Source: Streptomyces sp. CNH099 | GTDB taxonomy: Bacteria; Actinomycetota; Actinomycetes; Streptomycetales; Streptomycetaceae | Length of the DNA stretch: 64,000 nucleotides | Direction of reading: 5' to 3' | Assembly (NCBI GenBank): GCA_000514715.1 | Contig: AZWL01000024.1 | Span: 37,550-101,549, forward strand | Part shown: piece after piece, positions 10,589 through 19,366 of the stretch | Layout of the letters: the number at the start of each line of letters is the position of its first letter | How positions within the stretch are numbered: the first letter of the stretch is position 1 | Notes under the pieces: model-generated | Seen by the model: only the letters and a program-made list of their open reading frames with translations | What the model was told of the DNA's origin: nothing | Databases searched by the model: none | Translations under genes and position numbers: made by a program

Positions 10589-12802
10589 TCAGGGGAGACC
10601 CACGCGCCCGCGCAGCCGATGGTCCAGCGCCGTACAGCGACGGCCTGCGGAAACGGTGCGCACCGCCTGTCCCAGCGCCCGGCGGGAGCCCACCAGCACG
10701 ACCAGCTTCCTGGCCCGGGTGACGGCCGTGTACAGCAGGTTCCGCTGGAGCATCATCCAGGCGCCGGTGGTGACGGGGATCACCACGGCCGGGTACTCAC
10801 TGCCCTGTGAACGGTGGATGGTGACCGCGTACGCGTGCGCCAGCTCGTCCAGTTCGTCGAAGTCGTACGGCACCTCCTCGTCCTCGTCCGTGAGCACCGT
10901 CAGCCGCTGTTCGACGGCGTCCAGGCCGGTGACGACGCCGACGGTGCCGTTGAAGACCCCGTTTGCGCCCTTCTCGTAGTTGTTCCGTATCTGCGTGACC
11001 TTGTCGCCGACGCGGAACGTACGGCCGCCGAAGCGCTTCTCCGCAAGCCCCGGCCGGCCGGGGGTGACGGCCTCCTGGAGCAGCCCGTTCAGCACGCCGG
11101 CGCCGGCGGGGCCGCGGTGCATGGGGGCCAGGACCTGCACGTCGCGGCGCGGGTCGAGGCCGAACTTCGCCGGGACGCGGCGGGCCGCCACGTCCACCGT
11201 GAGCCGGCCGGCGGCCTCCGTGTCGTCCTCGGCGAAGAGGAAGAAGTCCGGAAGGCCCTGGGTGAGGGGCTGGACCCCGGAGTTGATGCGGTGCGCGTTG
11301 GTGACGACGCCGGACTGCTGGGCCTGCCGGAAGATCCGGGTGAGCCGGACCGCGGGCACCGGGCCGCCCTCCGCCAGCAGGTCGCGCAGCACCTCGCCGG
11401 CGCCGACGGACGGCAGCTGGTCGACGTCGCCGACGAGCAGCAGGTGCGCCCCCGGCGGCACGGCCTTGGCGAGCTTGTTCGCCAGCAGCAGGTCCAGCAT
11501 CGAGGCCTCGTCGACGACGACCAGGTCGGCGTCGAGCGGCCGGTCCCGGTCGTACGCGGCGTCGCCCCCCGGCTTCAGCTCCAGCAGCCGGTGCACGGTC
11601 GACGCCTCGGCGCCGGTCAGCTCCGCCAGCCGCTTGGCCGCGCGGCCGGTGGGCGCGGCCATCACCACCTTCGCCCGCTTGGCGCGGGCCAGCTCCACCA
11701 CCGAGCGGACGGTGAAGGACTTGCCGCAGCCGGGGCCTCCGGTCAGCACCGCGACCTTCTCCGTCAGCGCCAGCCGGACCGCCTGCTCCTGCTCGGGGGC
11801 CAGCTCCGCGCCGGTGCGACCGCCGAGCCAGGTGAGCGCACGGGTCCAGTCGACGTCCTGGAAGGCGGGCATGCGGTCCCGCTCGGCGCGCAGCAGGCGC
11901 AGCAGCTGGGCGGCCAGGGAGACCTCCGCGCGGTGGAACGGCACGAGGTAGATCCCCTGCACCTCCTCCCCCCCGGCGGGCCCGGGCACCGTCTCCCGGA
12001 CGACGCCCTCCTCCTTCACCAGCTCGTCCAGGCACTCGATGACCAGGCCGGTGTCGACCTGCAGCAGCTTGACCGCCTCGGTGATGAGCTGCTGCTCGGG
12101 CAGGAAGCAGTTGCCCTGGTCGGAGGACTGGGACAGGGCGTACTGCAGGCCGGCCTTGACGCGCTCCGGGCTGTCGTGCGGGATGCCGACGGAGCGGGCG
12201 ATGCGGTCGGCGGTGAGGAAGCCGATGCCCCAGACGTCGGCGGCCAGCCGGTACGGCTGGTTCTTCACCACGGAGATGGAGGCGTCCCCGTAGGACTTGT
12301 AGATCCGCACGGCGATGGACGTGGACACCCCGACGCCCTGGAGGAAGAGCATGACCTCCTTGATGGCCTTCTGCTCCTCCCAGGCGGCGCCGATCAGCCT
12401 GGTCCGCTTGGGGCCGAGGCCCGGGACCTCGACGAGCCGCGCGGGCTCCTCCTCGATGACGTCGAGGGTGTCGACGCCGAAGTGGTCGACGATCCGCTCG
12501 GCGATACGGGGCCCGATGCCCTTGATGAGCCCCGAGCCGAGGTAGCGGCGGATGCCCTGGACGGTGGCGGGGAGCACCGTTGTGTAGTTCTCCACGGTGA
12601 ACTGCTTGCCGTACTGCGGGTGGGAGCCCCAGCGGCCCTCCATGCGGAGCGACTCGCCCGGCTGGGCGCCGAGCAGGGCGCCGACGACCGTGAGCAGGTC
12701 ACCGCCGCGGCCGGTGTCGACGCGGGCGACCGTGTACCCGTTGTCCTCGTTGGCGTACGTGATCCGTTCGAGGACCCCCTCCACCACCGCCAGTTGCGTC
12801 AT
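10589..12802 (-). CDS. recD2: RecD2-type ATP-dependent DNA helicase
   Basis: A 737-residue SF1B 5'-3' helicase of the RecD2 (RecD-like, RecBC-independent) group. The N-terminal OB-like and helix-hairpin-helix region includes GSGLIKGIGPRIAERIVDHFG and VEVPGLGPKRT. Walker A is GGPGCGKS at about 355-362. Motif II VVVDEASMLD, motif III GDVDQLPSVGAGE and the C-terminal AYAVTIHRSQGSEYPAVVI and LLYTAVTRARKLVVLVG motifs follow. RecD2 acts in DNA repair and replication-fork processing. The start ATG 12802 gives MTQLAVVEG; an upstream in-frame ATG (12871) adds only low-complexity sequence. Confidence 0.93.
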   Translation of the reverse strand: MTQLAVVEGVLERITYANEDNGYTVARVDTGRGGDLLTVVGALLGAQPGESLRMEGRWGSHPQYGKQFTVENYTTVLPATVQGIRRYLGSGLIKGIGPRIAERIVDHFGVDTLDVIEEEPARLVEVPGLGPKRTRLIGAAWEEQKAIKEVMLFLQGVGVSTSIAVRIYKSYGDASISVVKNQPYRLAADVWGIGFLTADRIARSVGIPHDSPERVKAGLQYALSQSSDQGNCFLPEQQLITEAVKLLQVDTGLVIECLDELVKEEGVVRETVPGPAGGEEVQGIYLVPFHRAEVSLAAQLLRLLRAERDRMPAFQDVDWTRALTWLGGRTGAELAPEQEQAVRLALTEKVAVLTGGPGCGKSFTVRSVVELARAKRAKVVMAAPTGRAAKRLAELTGAEASTVHRLLELKPGGDAAYDRDRPLDADLVVVDEASMLDLLLANKLAKAVPPGAHLLLVGDVDQLPSVGAGEVLRDLLAEGGPVPAVRLTRIFRQAQQSGVVTNAHRINSGVQPLTQGLPDFFLFAEDDTEAAGRLTVDVAARRVPAKFGLDPRRDVQVLAPMHRGPAGAGVLNGLLQEAVTPGRPGLAEKRFGGRTFRVGDKVTQIRNNYEKGANGVFNGTVGVVTGLDAVEQRLTVLTDEDEEVPYDFDELDELAHAYAVTIHRSQGSEYPAVVIPVTTGAWMMLQRNLLYTAVTRARKLVVLVGSRRALGQAVRTVSAGRRCTALDHRLRGRVGLP

Positions 12803-12898
12803 GGGCAAGACGCTACCCGCGGGCCCCGACATCGCGGGCGGGCCTGTGGACGAACCGGCGGTTGTGGACAACCCCGCTTCCGCGGGCGGCCGGGCTCA

Positions 12899-12936
12899 GT
12901 GAGGGGGCCCGGCCCTCGCGGGCCGGACCCCCTCAC
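12899..12936. terminator. strong hairpin between divergent genes
   Basis: GTGAGGGGGCCCGGCC (12899-12914) pairs with GGCCGGACCCCCTCAC (12921-12936) through 16 bp with one mismatch and a 6-base loop. It looks like a rho-independent-type terminator, yet both flanking genes run away from it. It may therefore end a short untranslated transcript or be a folded leader. Confidence 0.5.
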
Positions 12937-13094
12937 GTCCCCCTCCGAGGGCTCCCCCACCCCCCTGGTACTCCCCCCGGGGAGCCGATGTCCTATACGA
13001 CCCCGGTTGGCGGCGAAGGGTTGCACGGCAGCGGCACTTTATCGATCTGTAACCCGATGTGCCGACGCGGATAATCGGTCGTAACGTTTCAGAC

Positions 13095-13805
13095 ATGAGG
13101 GGCAAACCAGTCCACAAGGCCGTCCTGGACGACCTCGGTCCGGAGCAGCTGCACCAGGTGGCCGACGAGCTGGGTACCGGCAGCCGGGGCGCGAAGCGGG
13201 TCGTCGGCGAGACGGTCGCCGCCCTCACCGGCTCACTCGCTCAGGAGGCGTCCACCACCCACGGGGCACACGAGGTCGAGCAGGCGCTCGACGAAGCCCG
13301 GGGAGCGGCGCCCGCGGGCGCCGGCGCCGCCGCAGGCCCGGCGAAGGACACGTCCGCCCTCGTCGGCGCGGTGCCGTTCACCGGGGGTGCGCCCGGCGGC
13401 GGGATGCTCGCGACGATCATCGGCAGGACGAGCATGCCGGTGGCCCGCGCCGTCTCGCAGCGCACGGACATCCCGATGGCGCAGGTGTCCCGGGCGCTGA
13501 AGATCCTCACGCCGGTGGTGATGACTGCCGTCTCCCGGACCGCGAAGAACCGCAAGGTCCAGGCGGAGGGGCTGTCCGAGATGCTCGCGCAGGAGCGGCG
13601 GGCGCCACCGCGCCTGACGGCGCGGCCCGGGGCGGGCCCGTACGCGACGAGCACCCCGGGGACAGCCGGGACGGGCCGTGGGACCGCCGCGGGCCCGGCG
13701 CACGGCGGAGTCCGCCGGCCGCTCAGCGTGCGACCAGCCGCTCGTACCGCTCGACGATCTCCGCCAGCACCTCCGAGCCCTCGCGCGCCCACAGCCCCGG
13801 GTTGA
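13095..13805 (+). CDS. DUF937-family protein
   Basis: A 236-residue protein beginning MRGKPVHKAVLDDLGPEQLH. Residues 1 to about 175 match the DUF937 pattern: an N-terminal helical part, an Ala/Gly linker, LVGAVPFTGGAPGGGMLATI, and a helical part ending in LSEMLAQERR. The function is unknown; some relatives are called YidB-like. The last 60 residues are low-complexity Pro/Arg/Ala and run 83 bp into the convergent isomerase gene. The natural stop may have been lost by a frameshift, or there may be a real long tail. It is transcribed alone, away from recD2. Confidence 0.65.
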   Translation: MRGKPVHKAVLDDLGPEQLHQVADELGTGSRGAKRVVGETVAALTGSLAQEASTTHGAHEVEQALDEARGAAPAGAGAAAGPAKDTSALVGAVPFTGGAPGGGMLATIIGRTSMPVARAVSQRTDIPMAQVSRALKILTPVVMTAVSRTAKNRKVQAEGLSEMLAQERRAPPRLTARPGAGPYATSTPGTAGTGRGTAAGPAHGGVRRPLSVRPAARTARRSPPAPPSPRAPTAPG

Positions 13806-14574
13806 AGATCTCGACCTCCACGAAGCCCGTGTACCCGGCCTCGTCCACCCGTTTCCGGAACCAGCGCAGGTCGACGCTCCCGTCGCCCAGCTGCCCCCGC
13901 CCCAGCAGCACGCCCTCCGGCAGCGGCGTCACCCAGTCCGCCAGCTGGAAGGCCGCGATCCGGCCGGACGTCCCCGCGCGCGTGATCTGCGCCGCGACGG
14001 TGTCGTCCCACCACAGGTGGTACGTGTCCACCACCACGCCCACCCGGTCCGCGGGGAAGCGCTCGGCCAGGTCCAGCGACTGGGCCAGCGTGGAGACCAC
14101 GCACCGGTCGGCGGCGTACATCGGGTGCAGCGGCTCGATCGCCAGCCGCACGGCGCGCTCCGCCGCGTACGGCGCGAGGACGCCCAGCGCGTCCGCGATG
14201 CGCTCCCGTGCGCCGTGCAGATCGCGGCTGCCGTCGGGGAGCCCGCCGGAGACGAGCACGAGCGTATCCGTGCCCAGCGTGGCCGCCTCGTCGATGGCGC
14301 GCCGGTTGTCGTCGAGGGCGGCGGCGCGCTCCCCCGGGTCGCCGGCGGTGAAGAAGCCGCCGCGGCACAGGCTGGTCACCGTCAGCCCGGCGTCGCGGAA
14401 CAGCCTGGCGGCGGCGTCCACCCCGTACTCCTGGACGGGCGCGCGCCACAGCCCCACTCCGCGGAGCCCGGCCGCCGCGCAGCCGTCGGCCAGCTCCGGG
14501 AGCGACCACTGCCGGATCGTCTCCTGGTTGAGGCTGAGCCGGGCCGGCGCACCGGCCGGCTGTCCGGCGCTCAC
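13723..14574 (-). CDS. sugar phosphate isomerase/epimerase (AP_endonuc_2 TIM barrel)
   Basis: A 283-residue xylose-isomerase-like TIM barrel. Metal-site positions typical of the family are seen in LAIEPLHPMYAADR, VVVDTYHLWWD, and the C-terminal FVEVEIFNP. It is the last gene of a three-gene operon. Its start (GTG 14574) overlaps the stop of the DUF993 gene in a GTGA, so the two are translationally coupled. The pathway is most likely catabolism of a sugar or cyclitol; the exact substrate cannot be named. The divergent LacI gene beyond the operon promoter is the probable regulator. Confidence 0.85.
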   Translation of the reverse strand: MSAGQPAGAPARLSLNQETIRQWSLPELADGCAAAGLRGVGLWRAPVQEYGVDAAARLFRDAGLTVTSLCRGGFFTAGDPGERAAALDDNRRAIDEAATLGTDTLVLVSGGLPDGSRDLHGARERIADALGVLAPYAAERAVRLAIEPLHPMYAADRCVVSTLAQSLDLAERFPADRVGVVVDTYHLWWDDTVAAQITRAGTSGRIAAFQLADWVTPLPEGVLLGRGQLGDGSVDLRWFRKRVDEAGYTGFVEVEIFNPGLWAREGSEVLAEIVERYERLVAR

Positions 14575-15746
14575 CGGACGACTCCGTGGACGGCGAGGAA
14601 GGAGGTCATGCGCTCCGCCGCGCGCTGCGGGTCGGGGAACAGGCCGAGGGTGTCGGCCAGTTCGTACACGCGCGCGAGATGCGGCAGGGAGCGTGCCGAC
14701 TGCTGCCCGCCGACCATCGTGAAGTGGCTCTGGTGGCCGCCGAGCCAGGCCAGGAACACGACGCCCGTCTTGTAGAAGCGCGTCGGGGCCTGGAAGAGGT
14801 GGCGGGCCAGCGGCACGGTCGGGTCGAGGGCCTTACGGAAGCCGGCGGCGTCGCCGGTGTCGAGGGTCCGTACGGCCTCGGCGGCCAGCGGGGCGAGCGG
14901 GTCGAAGACGCCGAGGAGGGCGTGGCTGAAGCCGTGCTCGTCGCCCTCGATCAGCTCGGGGTAGTGGAAGTCGTCGCCGGTGTAGCAGCGCACGCCGCGG
15001 GGCAGCCGCCGGCGCAGGGCGACCTCGCGGGAGGCGTCGAGGAGGGAGACCTTCACGCCGTCGACCTTGTCCGGATGCTGGGCGATGACGTCGAGGAACG
15101 TGTCCGTGGCGGCGTCAAGGTCGGAGCTGCCCCAGTAGCCGGCGAGCGCGGGGTCGAACATGTCGCCCAGCCAGTGCAGGATCACGGGCTCGCGCGCCTG
15201 GCGCAGCAGCGAGCCGTACGTCTCCACGTAGTCCCCGGGGCCGCGGGCGCACACCGCCAGCGCGCGGGAGGCCATGAGCACGGCCTGCGCGCCGGCGTCC
15301 TCGACCAGGGCGAGCTGCTCCTCGTACGCGGCCCGCACGTCGGCGACGGTGGCGCCCGCGGCGGCGAGCTGGTCGGTGCCGGCGCCGCAGGCGACGCGGC
15401 CGCCGTGGGCGGCGGCCTCGGCGGCGGAGCGCCGGATCAGCTCGGCGGCGCGGGGCCAGTCCAGCCCCATGCCGCGCTGCGCGGTGTCCATGGCCTCGGC
15501 GACGGCGAGGCCGTGGGACCACAGGTGGCGCCGGTAGGCGAGGGTGGCGTCCCAGTCGACCGCGGCGGGGCTGTCCGGGTCTCCCGGGCCGGTGTCGGCG
15601 TACGGGTCGGCGACGACGTGCGCGGCGGCGAAGACCGTGCGGCAGGAGGGGCGCGGGCCGCCGGCGGCGAGCGCCGGAGCGGGCTCCGCGCGCGGTTCGT
15701 ACGCCTCCAGTACGCCCCCCGGCCGGGGCAGCGGGACCGCCGTCAT
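14571..15746 (-). CDS. DUF993, dihydrodipicolinate-synthase-like protein
   Basis: About 391 residues, matching the DUF993 family annotated as DHDPS-like TIM barrels. Supporting segments include VDWDATLAYRRHLWSHGLAVAEAMDTAQRG, a central QAVLMASRAL, and the lysine-containing KVDGVKVSLLDASREVALR, where a Schiff-base Lys would be expected. An aldolase or retro-aldol role fits, but no activity is established that I know of. The start ATG 15746 overlaps the stop of the upstream oxidoreductase (ATGA), and its stop overlaps the next start. The three proteins are therefore made together and probably form successive steps of one pathway. Confidence 0.8.
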   Translation of the reverse strand: MTAVPLPRPGGVLEAYEPRAEPAPALAAGGPRPSCRTVFAAAHVVADPYADTGPGDPDSPAAVDWDATLAYRRHLWSHGLAVAEAMDTAQRGMGLDWPRAAELIRRSAAEAAAHGGRVACGAGTDQLAAAGATVADVRAAYEEQLALVEDAGAQAVLMASRALAVCARGPGDYVETYGSLLRQAREPVILHWLGDMFDPALAGYWGSSDLDAATDTFLDVIAQHPDKVDGVKVSLLDASREVALRRRLPRGVRCYTGDDFHYPELIEGDEHGFSHALLGVFDPLAPLAAEAVRTLDTGDAAGFRKALDPTVPLARHLFQAPTRFYKTGVVFLAWLGGHQSHFTMVGGQQSARSLPHLARVYELADTLGLFPDPQRAAERMTSFLAVHGVVR

Positions 15747-16912
15747 CGGGCCAGCTCCGGGATCTCGACGCGGCGTCCCTCCGCGGCCGCCCTGAGGCCC
15801 AGCTCGGCGAGCTGCACTCCGCGCGCGCCGGCGAGCAGGTCCCAGTGGTACGGCTCGTCGAGCGCCAGGTGCCGCAGGAACAGCTCCCACTGGGCGCGGA
15901 AGCCGTTGGGGAAACCGGCGGGGCCGGCGTTGTCCGGCACCTCCTGCCACTGGTCGCGGAAGGTCTCGGAGACCGGCAGGTCCGGGTTCCACACCGGCTT
16001 CGGCGTCGTCGCCCGGTGCTGGACGCGGCAGCCGCGCAGGCCCGCGACGGCGGAGCCCTCCGTGCCGTCGACCTGGAACTCGACCAGCTCGTCGCGGTGG
16101 ACACGCACCGTCCAGGAGGAGTTGATCTGGGCCACGACGGGGCCGCCGGGCGCGGCCAGCTCGAAGATGCCGTACGCCGCGTCGTCGGCGGTCGCCTCGT
16201 ACTCCTCGCCGTTCTCGTCCCAGCGGCGCGGCAGGTGGGTGGTGACGTGCGCCTGCACGCTGCGCACCGGGCCGAACAGCTCGTGCAGGATGTACTCCCA
16301 GTGCGGGAACATGTCGAGCACCATCCCGCCGCCGTCCTGCGCGCGGTAGTTCCAGGAGGGCCGCTGGGCGGGCTGCCAGTCGCCCTCGAAGACCCAGTAG
16401 CCGAACTCGCCGCGCACCGACAGGATGCGGCCGAAGAAGCCGCCGTCGACGAGGCGCTTGAGCTTGAGCAGGCCGGGCAGGAAGAGCTTGTCCTGGACGA
16501 CGCCGTGCTTGACGCCCGCGCCCTGCGCCATCCGGGCGAGTTCGAGGGCGGCGGACGCGGAGGCGGCGGTCGGCTTTTCCACGTAGATGTGCTTGCCGGC
16601 CGCGACGGCCTTCTTCACCGCCTCCTCGCGGGCGGAGGTGACCTGGGCGTCGAAGTACAGCTCGACGGAGTCGTCCGCGAGCACGGCGTCGAGGTCGGTG
16701 GAGTATTCCGGCAGGTCGTGCCGGCGGGCGAGGTCCTTCAGCGCGTGTTCCCTGCGACCCACCAGAACGGGCTCGGGCCACAGCACGTCGCCGCCGCCGA
16801 GATCCAGCCCGCCTTCCTCGCGAATGGCAAGAATCGAACGGACGAGGTGCTGTCGATACCCCATCCGCCCGGTGACGCCGTTCATGGCGATACGCAGCGT
16901 CCTACGTGGCAT
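15743..16912 (-). CDS. Gfo/Idh/MocA-family NAD(P)-dependent oxidoreductase
   Basis: A 389-residue sugar or cyclitol dehydrogenase-like protein. The Rossmann opening is IAMNGVTGRMGYRQHLVRSI, with GVTGRMG as the dinucleotide loop. The family EKP motif, HIYVEKPTAA, holds the catalytic Lys, and the C-terminal part is the GFO_IDH_MocA_C-type sheet. It is the first gene of a tightly overlapping three-gene operon. The ATG at 16912 has AGGAGACC in front. A LacI-type palindrome lies about 15 bp upstream of the start, inside the leader, so repression by the divergent LacI protein is likely. Confidence 0.9.
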   Translation of the reverse strand: MPRRTLRIAMNGVTGRMGYRQHLVRSILAIREEGGLDLGGGDVLWPEPVLVGRREHALKDLARRHDLPEYSTDLDAVLADDSVELYFDAQVTSAREEAVKKAVAAGKHIYVEKPTAASASAALELARMAQGAGVKHGVVQDKLFLPGLLKLKRLVDGGFFGRILSVRGEFGYWVFEGDWQPAQRPSWNYRAQDGGGMVLDMFPHWEYILHELFGPVRSVQAHVTTHLPRRWDENGEEYEATADDAAYGIFELAAPGGPVVAQINSSWTVRVHRDELVEFQVDGTEGSAVAGLRGCRVQHRATTPKPVWNPDLPVSETFRDQWQEVPDNAGPAGFPNGFRAQWELFLRHLALDEPYHWDLLAGARGVQLAELGLRAAAEGRRVEIPELAR

Positions 16913-16923
16913 CTGGTCTCCTG

Positions 16924-16939
16924 TAGTAAGCGCTTTCTG
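16924..16939. promoter_or_regulatory. LacI-type operator
   Basis: TAGTAAGCGCTTTCTG centres on the palindrome AAGCGCTT (16928-16935) with the central CG of LacI/GalR operators. It lies between the oxidoreductase operon and the lacI-type gene at 17164, right beside the operon start codon, so bound repressor would block transcription. Confidence 0.7.
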
Positions 16940-17163
16940 CCCCGGGAGAAAGTTATCCCCGCCCGGCCTGCCGCGCAAGAGCCCTACCGGGTGCGGGCCC
17001 GGGCCGTGCACACTCCTGCCACCCCCGCGACGCGGGCGGCGCGACGTGCAAGACTTCCGCTCACAGCCCGGGCCGGCGACCGGCGCCGGGCGGGGGCTCC
17101 GCACGGGCCCCGGGGGATTCCGGCACCGGGCCGGAACGCCGTATCCGAACGGGAGGCAGAGCG

Positions 17164-18207
17164 ATGGCAGTCACCCTCGCGGACGTCGCGGCACGCGCCC
17201 GCGTCTCCGCCGCGACCGTCTCCCGGGTGCTCAGCGGCAACTACCCGGTGGCCGAGGCCACCCGCGCGCGCGTGCTCGCCGCGGTGGACGAGCTGGACTA
17301 CGTCATCAACGGCCCCGCGAGCGCCCTCGCCGCCGCCACCTCCGACCTGGTCGGCGTCCTGGTCAACGACGTCGCCGACCCGTTCTTCGGCATCATGGCC
17401 AGCGCCGTGCAGTCCGAGCTGGGCAGCGAGAAGCTGGCCGTCGTCTGCAACACCGGCGGCTCCCCGGAGCGCGAGCTGACCTACCTCACGCTCCTGCTGC
17501 GGCAGCGCGCCGCCGCCGTCGTGATCACCGGCAGCGCCGTCGAGACGCCCGAGTACGCGGCGGCCAGCGCGGCGAAGGTGGGCCGGCTGGCGGCGAACGG
17601 CACCCGCGTCGTGCTCCTCGGCCGGCCGGCGAGCGCCGCGCCCGAGGGCTCCACGTTCGCCGTCGAGTTCGGCAACCGCGAGGGCGGGCGGCGGCTCACC
17701 GAGCACCTCGTCTCCCTCGGCCACCGCCGCATCGGCTACGTCGCGGGCCCCGCCGACCGCACCACCACCCGGCACCGCCTCGAAGGCCACCGGGCCGCAC
17801 TCGCCGCCCACGGCCTCGGCGGCGACGCCGACGCGCTAGGCCGGCTGACGGTGCACGGCCCGTACACCCGGCAGTCCGGCTACGACGGCGCGCTCGAACT
17901 GCTCGACCGCGAGCCGGGGCTGACCGCCGTCGTCGGCTCCAACGACGCGGTGGCGCTGGGCATCTGCGCGGCGCTGCGCGAGAAGGGGCTCGACATCCCC
18001 GGTGACGTCTCGGTCGCCGGCTTCGACGACCTGCCGTTCAGCGCGGACGCGACGCCCGCGCTGACGACGGTGCGGCTGCCGCTGCAGGAGGCGGCGGCGC
18101 GGGCGGCGCGGCTGGCCCTGGGCCGGGAGGAGTCGCCGGCGGGCGGGCGGCACCTGGTGCCGGCGGAGCTGGTGGCGCGGGCCTCGACGGCGGCACCGCG
18201 GGCGTAG
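17164..18207 (+). CDS. LacI/GalR-family transcriptional regulator
   Basis: A 347-residue repressor. Residues 3-50 are the LacI HTH and hinge (VTLADVAARARVSAATVSRV). The periplasmic-binding-protein-like sugar domain follows, from GVLVNDVADPFFGIMASAV to SNDAVALGICAALREKGL and ISVAGFDDLPFS-type segments. GGGAGG precedes the ATG. It is divergent from the oxidoreductase/DUF993/isomerase operon with an AAGCGCTT operator between them. The inducer is presumably a sugar from that pathway. Confidence 0.92.
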   Translation: MAVTLADVAARARVSAATVSRVLSGNYPVAEATRARVLAAVDELDYVINGPASALAAATSDLVGVLVNDVADPFFGIMASAVQSELGSEKLAVVCNTGGSPERELTYLTLLLRQRAAAVVITGSAVETPEYAAASAAKVGRLAANGTRVVLLGRPASAAPEGSTFAVEFGNREGGRRLTEHLVSLGHRRIGYVAGPADRTTTRHRLEGHRAALAAHGLGGDADALGRLTVHGPYTRQSGYDGALELLDREPGLTAVVGSNDAVALGICAALREKGLDIPGDVSVAGFDDLPFSADATPALTTVRLPLQEAAARAARLALGREESPAGGRHLVPAELVARASTAAPRA

Positions 18208-18302
18208 CGGCGAGGCGCGGGCGCGGGCGCGGCGCCGGGGCGGCCGCGCGGCCGCGGGGCGACCTGTGGACAACTCTGCGCGGGGTCGGCGCTTCCGGGT
18301 AT

Positions 18303-18319
18303 CTTTGACTCAGTCAAAG
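18303..18319. promoter_or_regulatory. palindromic operator of the MarR-GNAT gene
   Basis: CTTTGACT-C-AGTCAAAG is a perfect palindrome with 8-bp arms around one base. It ends 29 bp before the GTG start. The size and symmetry suit a MarR dimer, suggesting autoregulation. Confidence 0.7.
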
Positions 18320-18347
18320 GAAAGCGCGCGCCAGGAGGTGGGGTTCC

Positions 18348-19268
18348 GTGACCATCGAGGACATCCGCTCGTTCAACCGCTTCTACACGAATCTGATCGG
18401 CGCCCTCGACTACAGCCGCCATCTCTACACGCCGTACACGCTCACCGAGGCCCGCGTCCTCTACGAGCTGAACCACGCCCCGCAGGCGGACGCCGCCGAC
18501 CTGCGCGGGGCGCTCACGCTGGACGCGGGGTATCTCAGCAGGCTGCTCGGCAGGTTCGAGAAGGACGGCCTGGTCACGCGGGGCCCGTCGGCCGAGGACG
18601 CGCGGCGGCAGCGGGTGGCGCTCACCCCGCGCGGGCGGGAGGCGGCCCATCTGCTGGAGGAACGCTCGCGGGAGCAGGTGGGGACGCTGCTGGGGCGGGT
18701 TCCGCCGGACCGGCGTGCGCAGCTGGCCGCCGCGATGAGCACGGTGCGGGCGCTGCTGTCGGAGTCGGCCGTCCCCGAGCTGGTCGGGGAGGTCGAGCTG
18801 CGCGAGCCGGGGCCGGGCGAGCTGGGCTGGATCGTCCAGCGCCACGGCGAGCTGTACGCGCAGGAGTACGGCTGGAACGCGGACTTCGAGGCACTGGTGG
18901 CCCGGATCGTCGCGGACTACGCCGCGCACCGCGACCCGGCATACGAGCGCACATGGATAGCCGACCTCGGCGGCCGGCCGGTCGGCACGGTCATGTGTGT
19001 GCGGGACGACGCCCCGGACACCGCGCGGCTGCGGCTGCTGCTGGTGGACCCCGAGGTGCGGGGACACCGGCTGGGTGCGCGGCTGGTCGACGAGTGCATC
19101 GCCTTCGCCCGTGCGGCGGGATACCGCGCGGTGGTGCTGTGGACGAACTCGGTACTGACCTCCGCCCGCCGCATCTACGAGCGCGCGGGCTTCGAGCTGA
19201 CGGCCGAGAAGCCGCACCACAGCTACGGCGCGGATCTGGTGGGCCAGGACTGGAGGCTGACGCTCTGA
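18348..19268 (+). CDS. MarR-GNAT fusion: regulator with acetyltransferase domain
   Basis: A 306-residue two-domain protein. Residues 1 to about 145 are a MarR winged helix (LTEARVLYELNHAP, LDAGYLSRLLGRFEKDGLV, and the wing RRQRVALTPRGREA). Residues about 150-306 are a GNAT acetyltransferase with the acetyl-CoA loop LLVDPEVRGHRLGARLVDECI and a C-terminal RRIYERAGFELT. This fused architecture is known in actinobacteria. It suggests a sensor whose acetylation substrate may be tied to gene control, but neither substrate nor targets are known. The start is GTG 18348 after GGAGG. A perfect palindrome sits directly upstream. Confidence 0.9.
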   Translation: MTIEDIRSFNRFYTNLIGALDYSRHLYTPYTLTEARVLYELNHAPQADAADLRGALTLDAGYLSRLLGRFEKDGLVTRGPSAEDARRQRVALTPRGREAAHLLEERSREQVGTLLGRVPPDRRAQLAAAMSTVRALLSESAVPELVGEVELREPGPGELGWIVQRHGELYAQEYGWNADFEALVARIVADYAAHRDPAYERTWIADLGGRPVGTVMCVRDDAPDTARLRLLLVDPEVRGHRLGARLVDECIAFARAAGYRAVVLWTNSVLTSARRIYERAGFELTAEKPHHSYGADLVGQDWRLTL

Positions 19269-19366
19269 GCCGTTCCGCCGCATGGCCGCCCCCGGGGCGC
19301 GGGCGGTTGCTTCGGGTGGCGGGGCGCGGGGTTGCCAGGCCCGGTGGGGTCTGATCGACTCACCGC

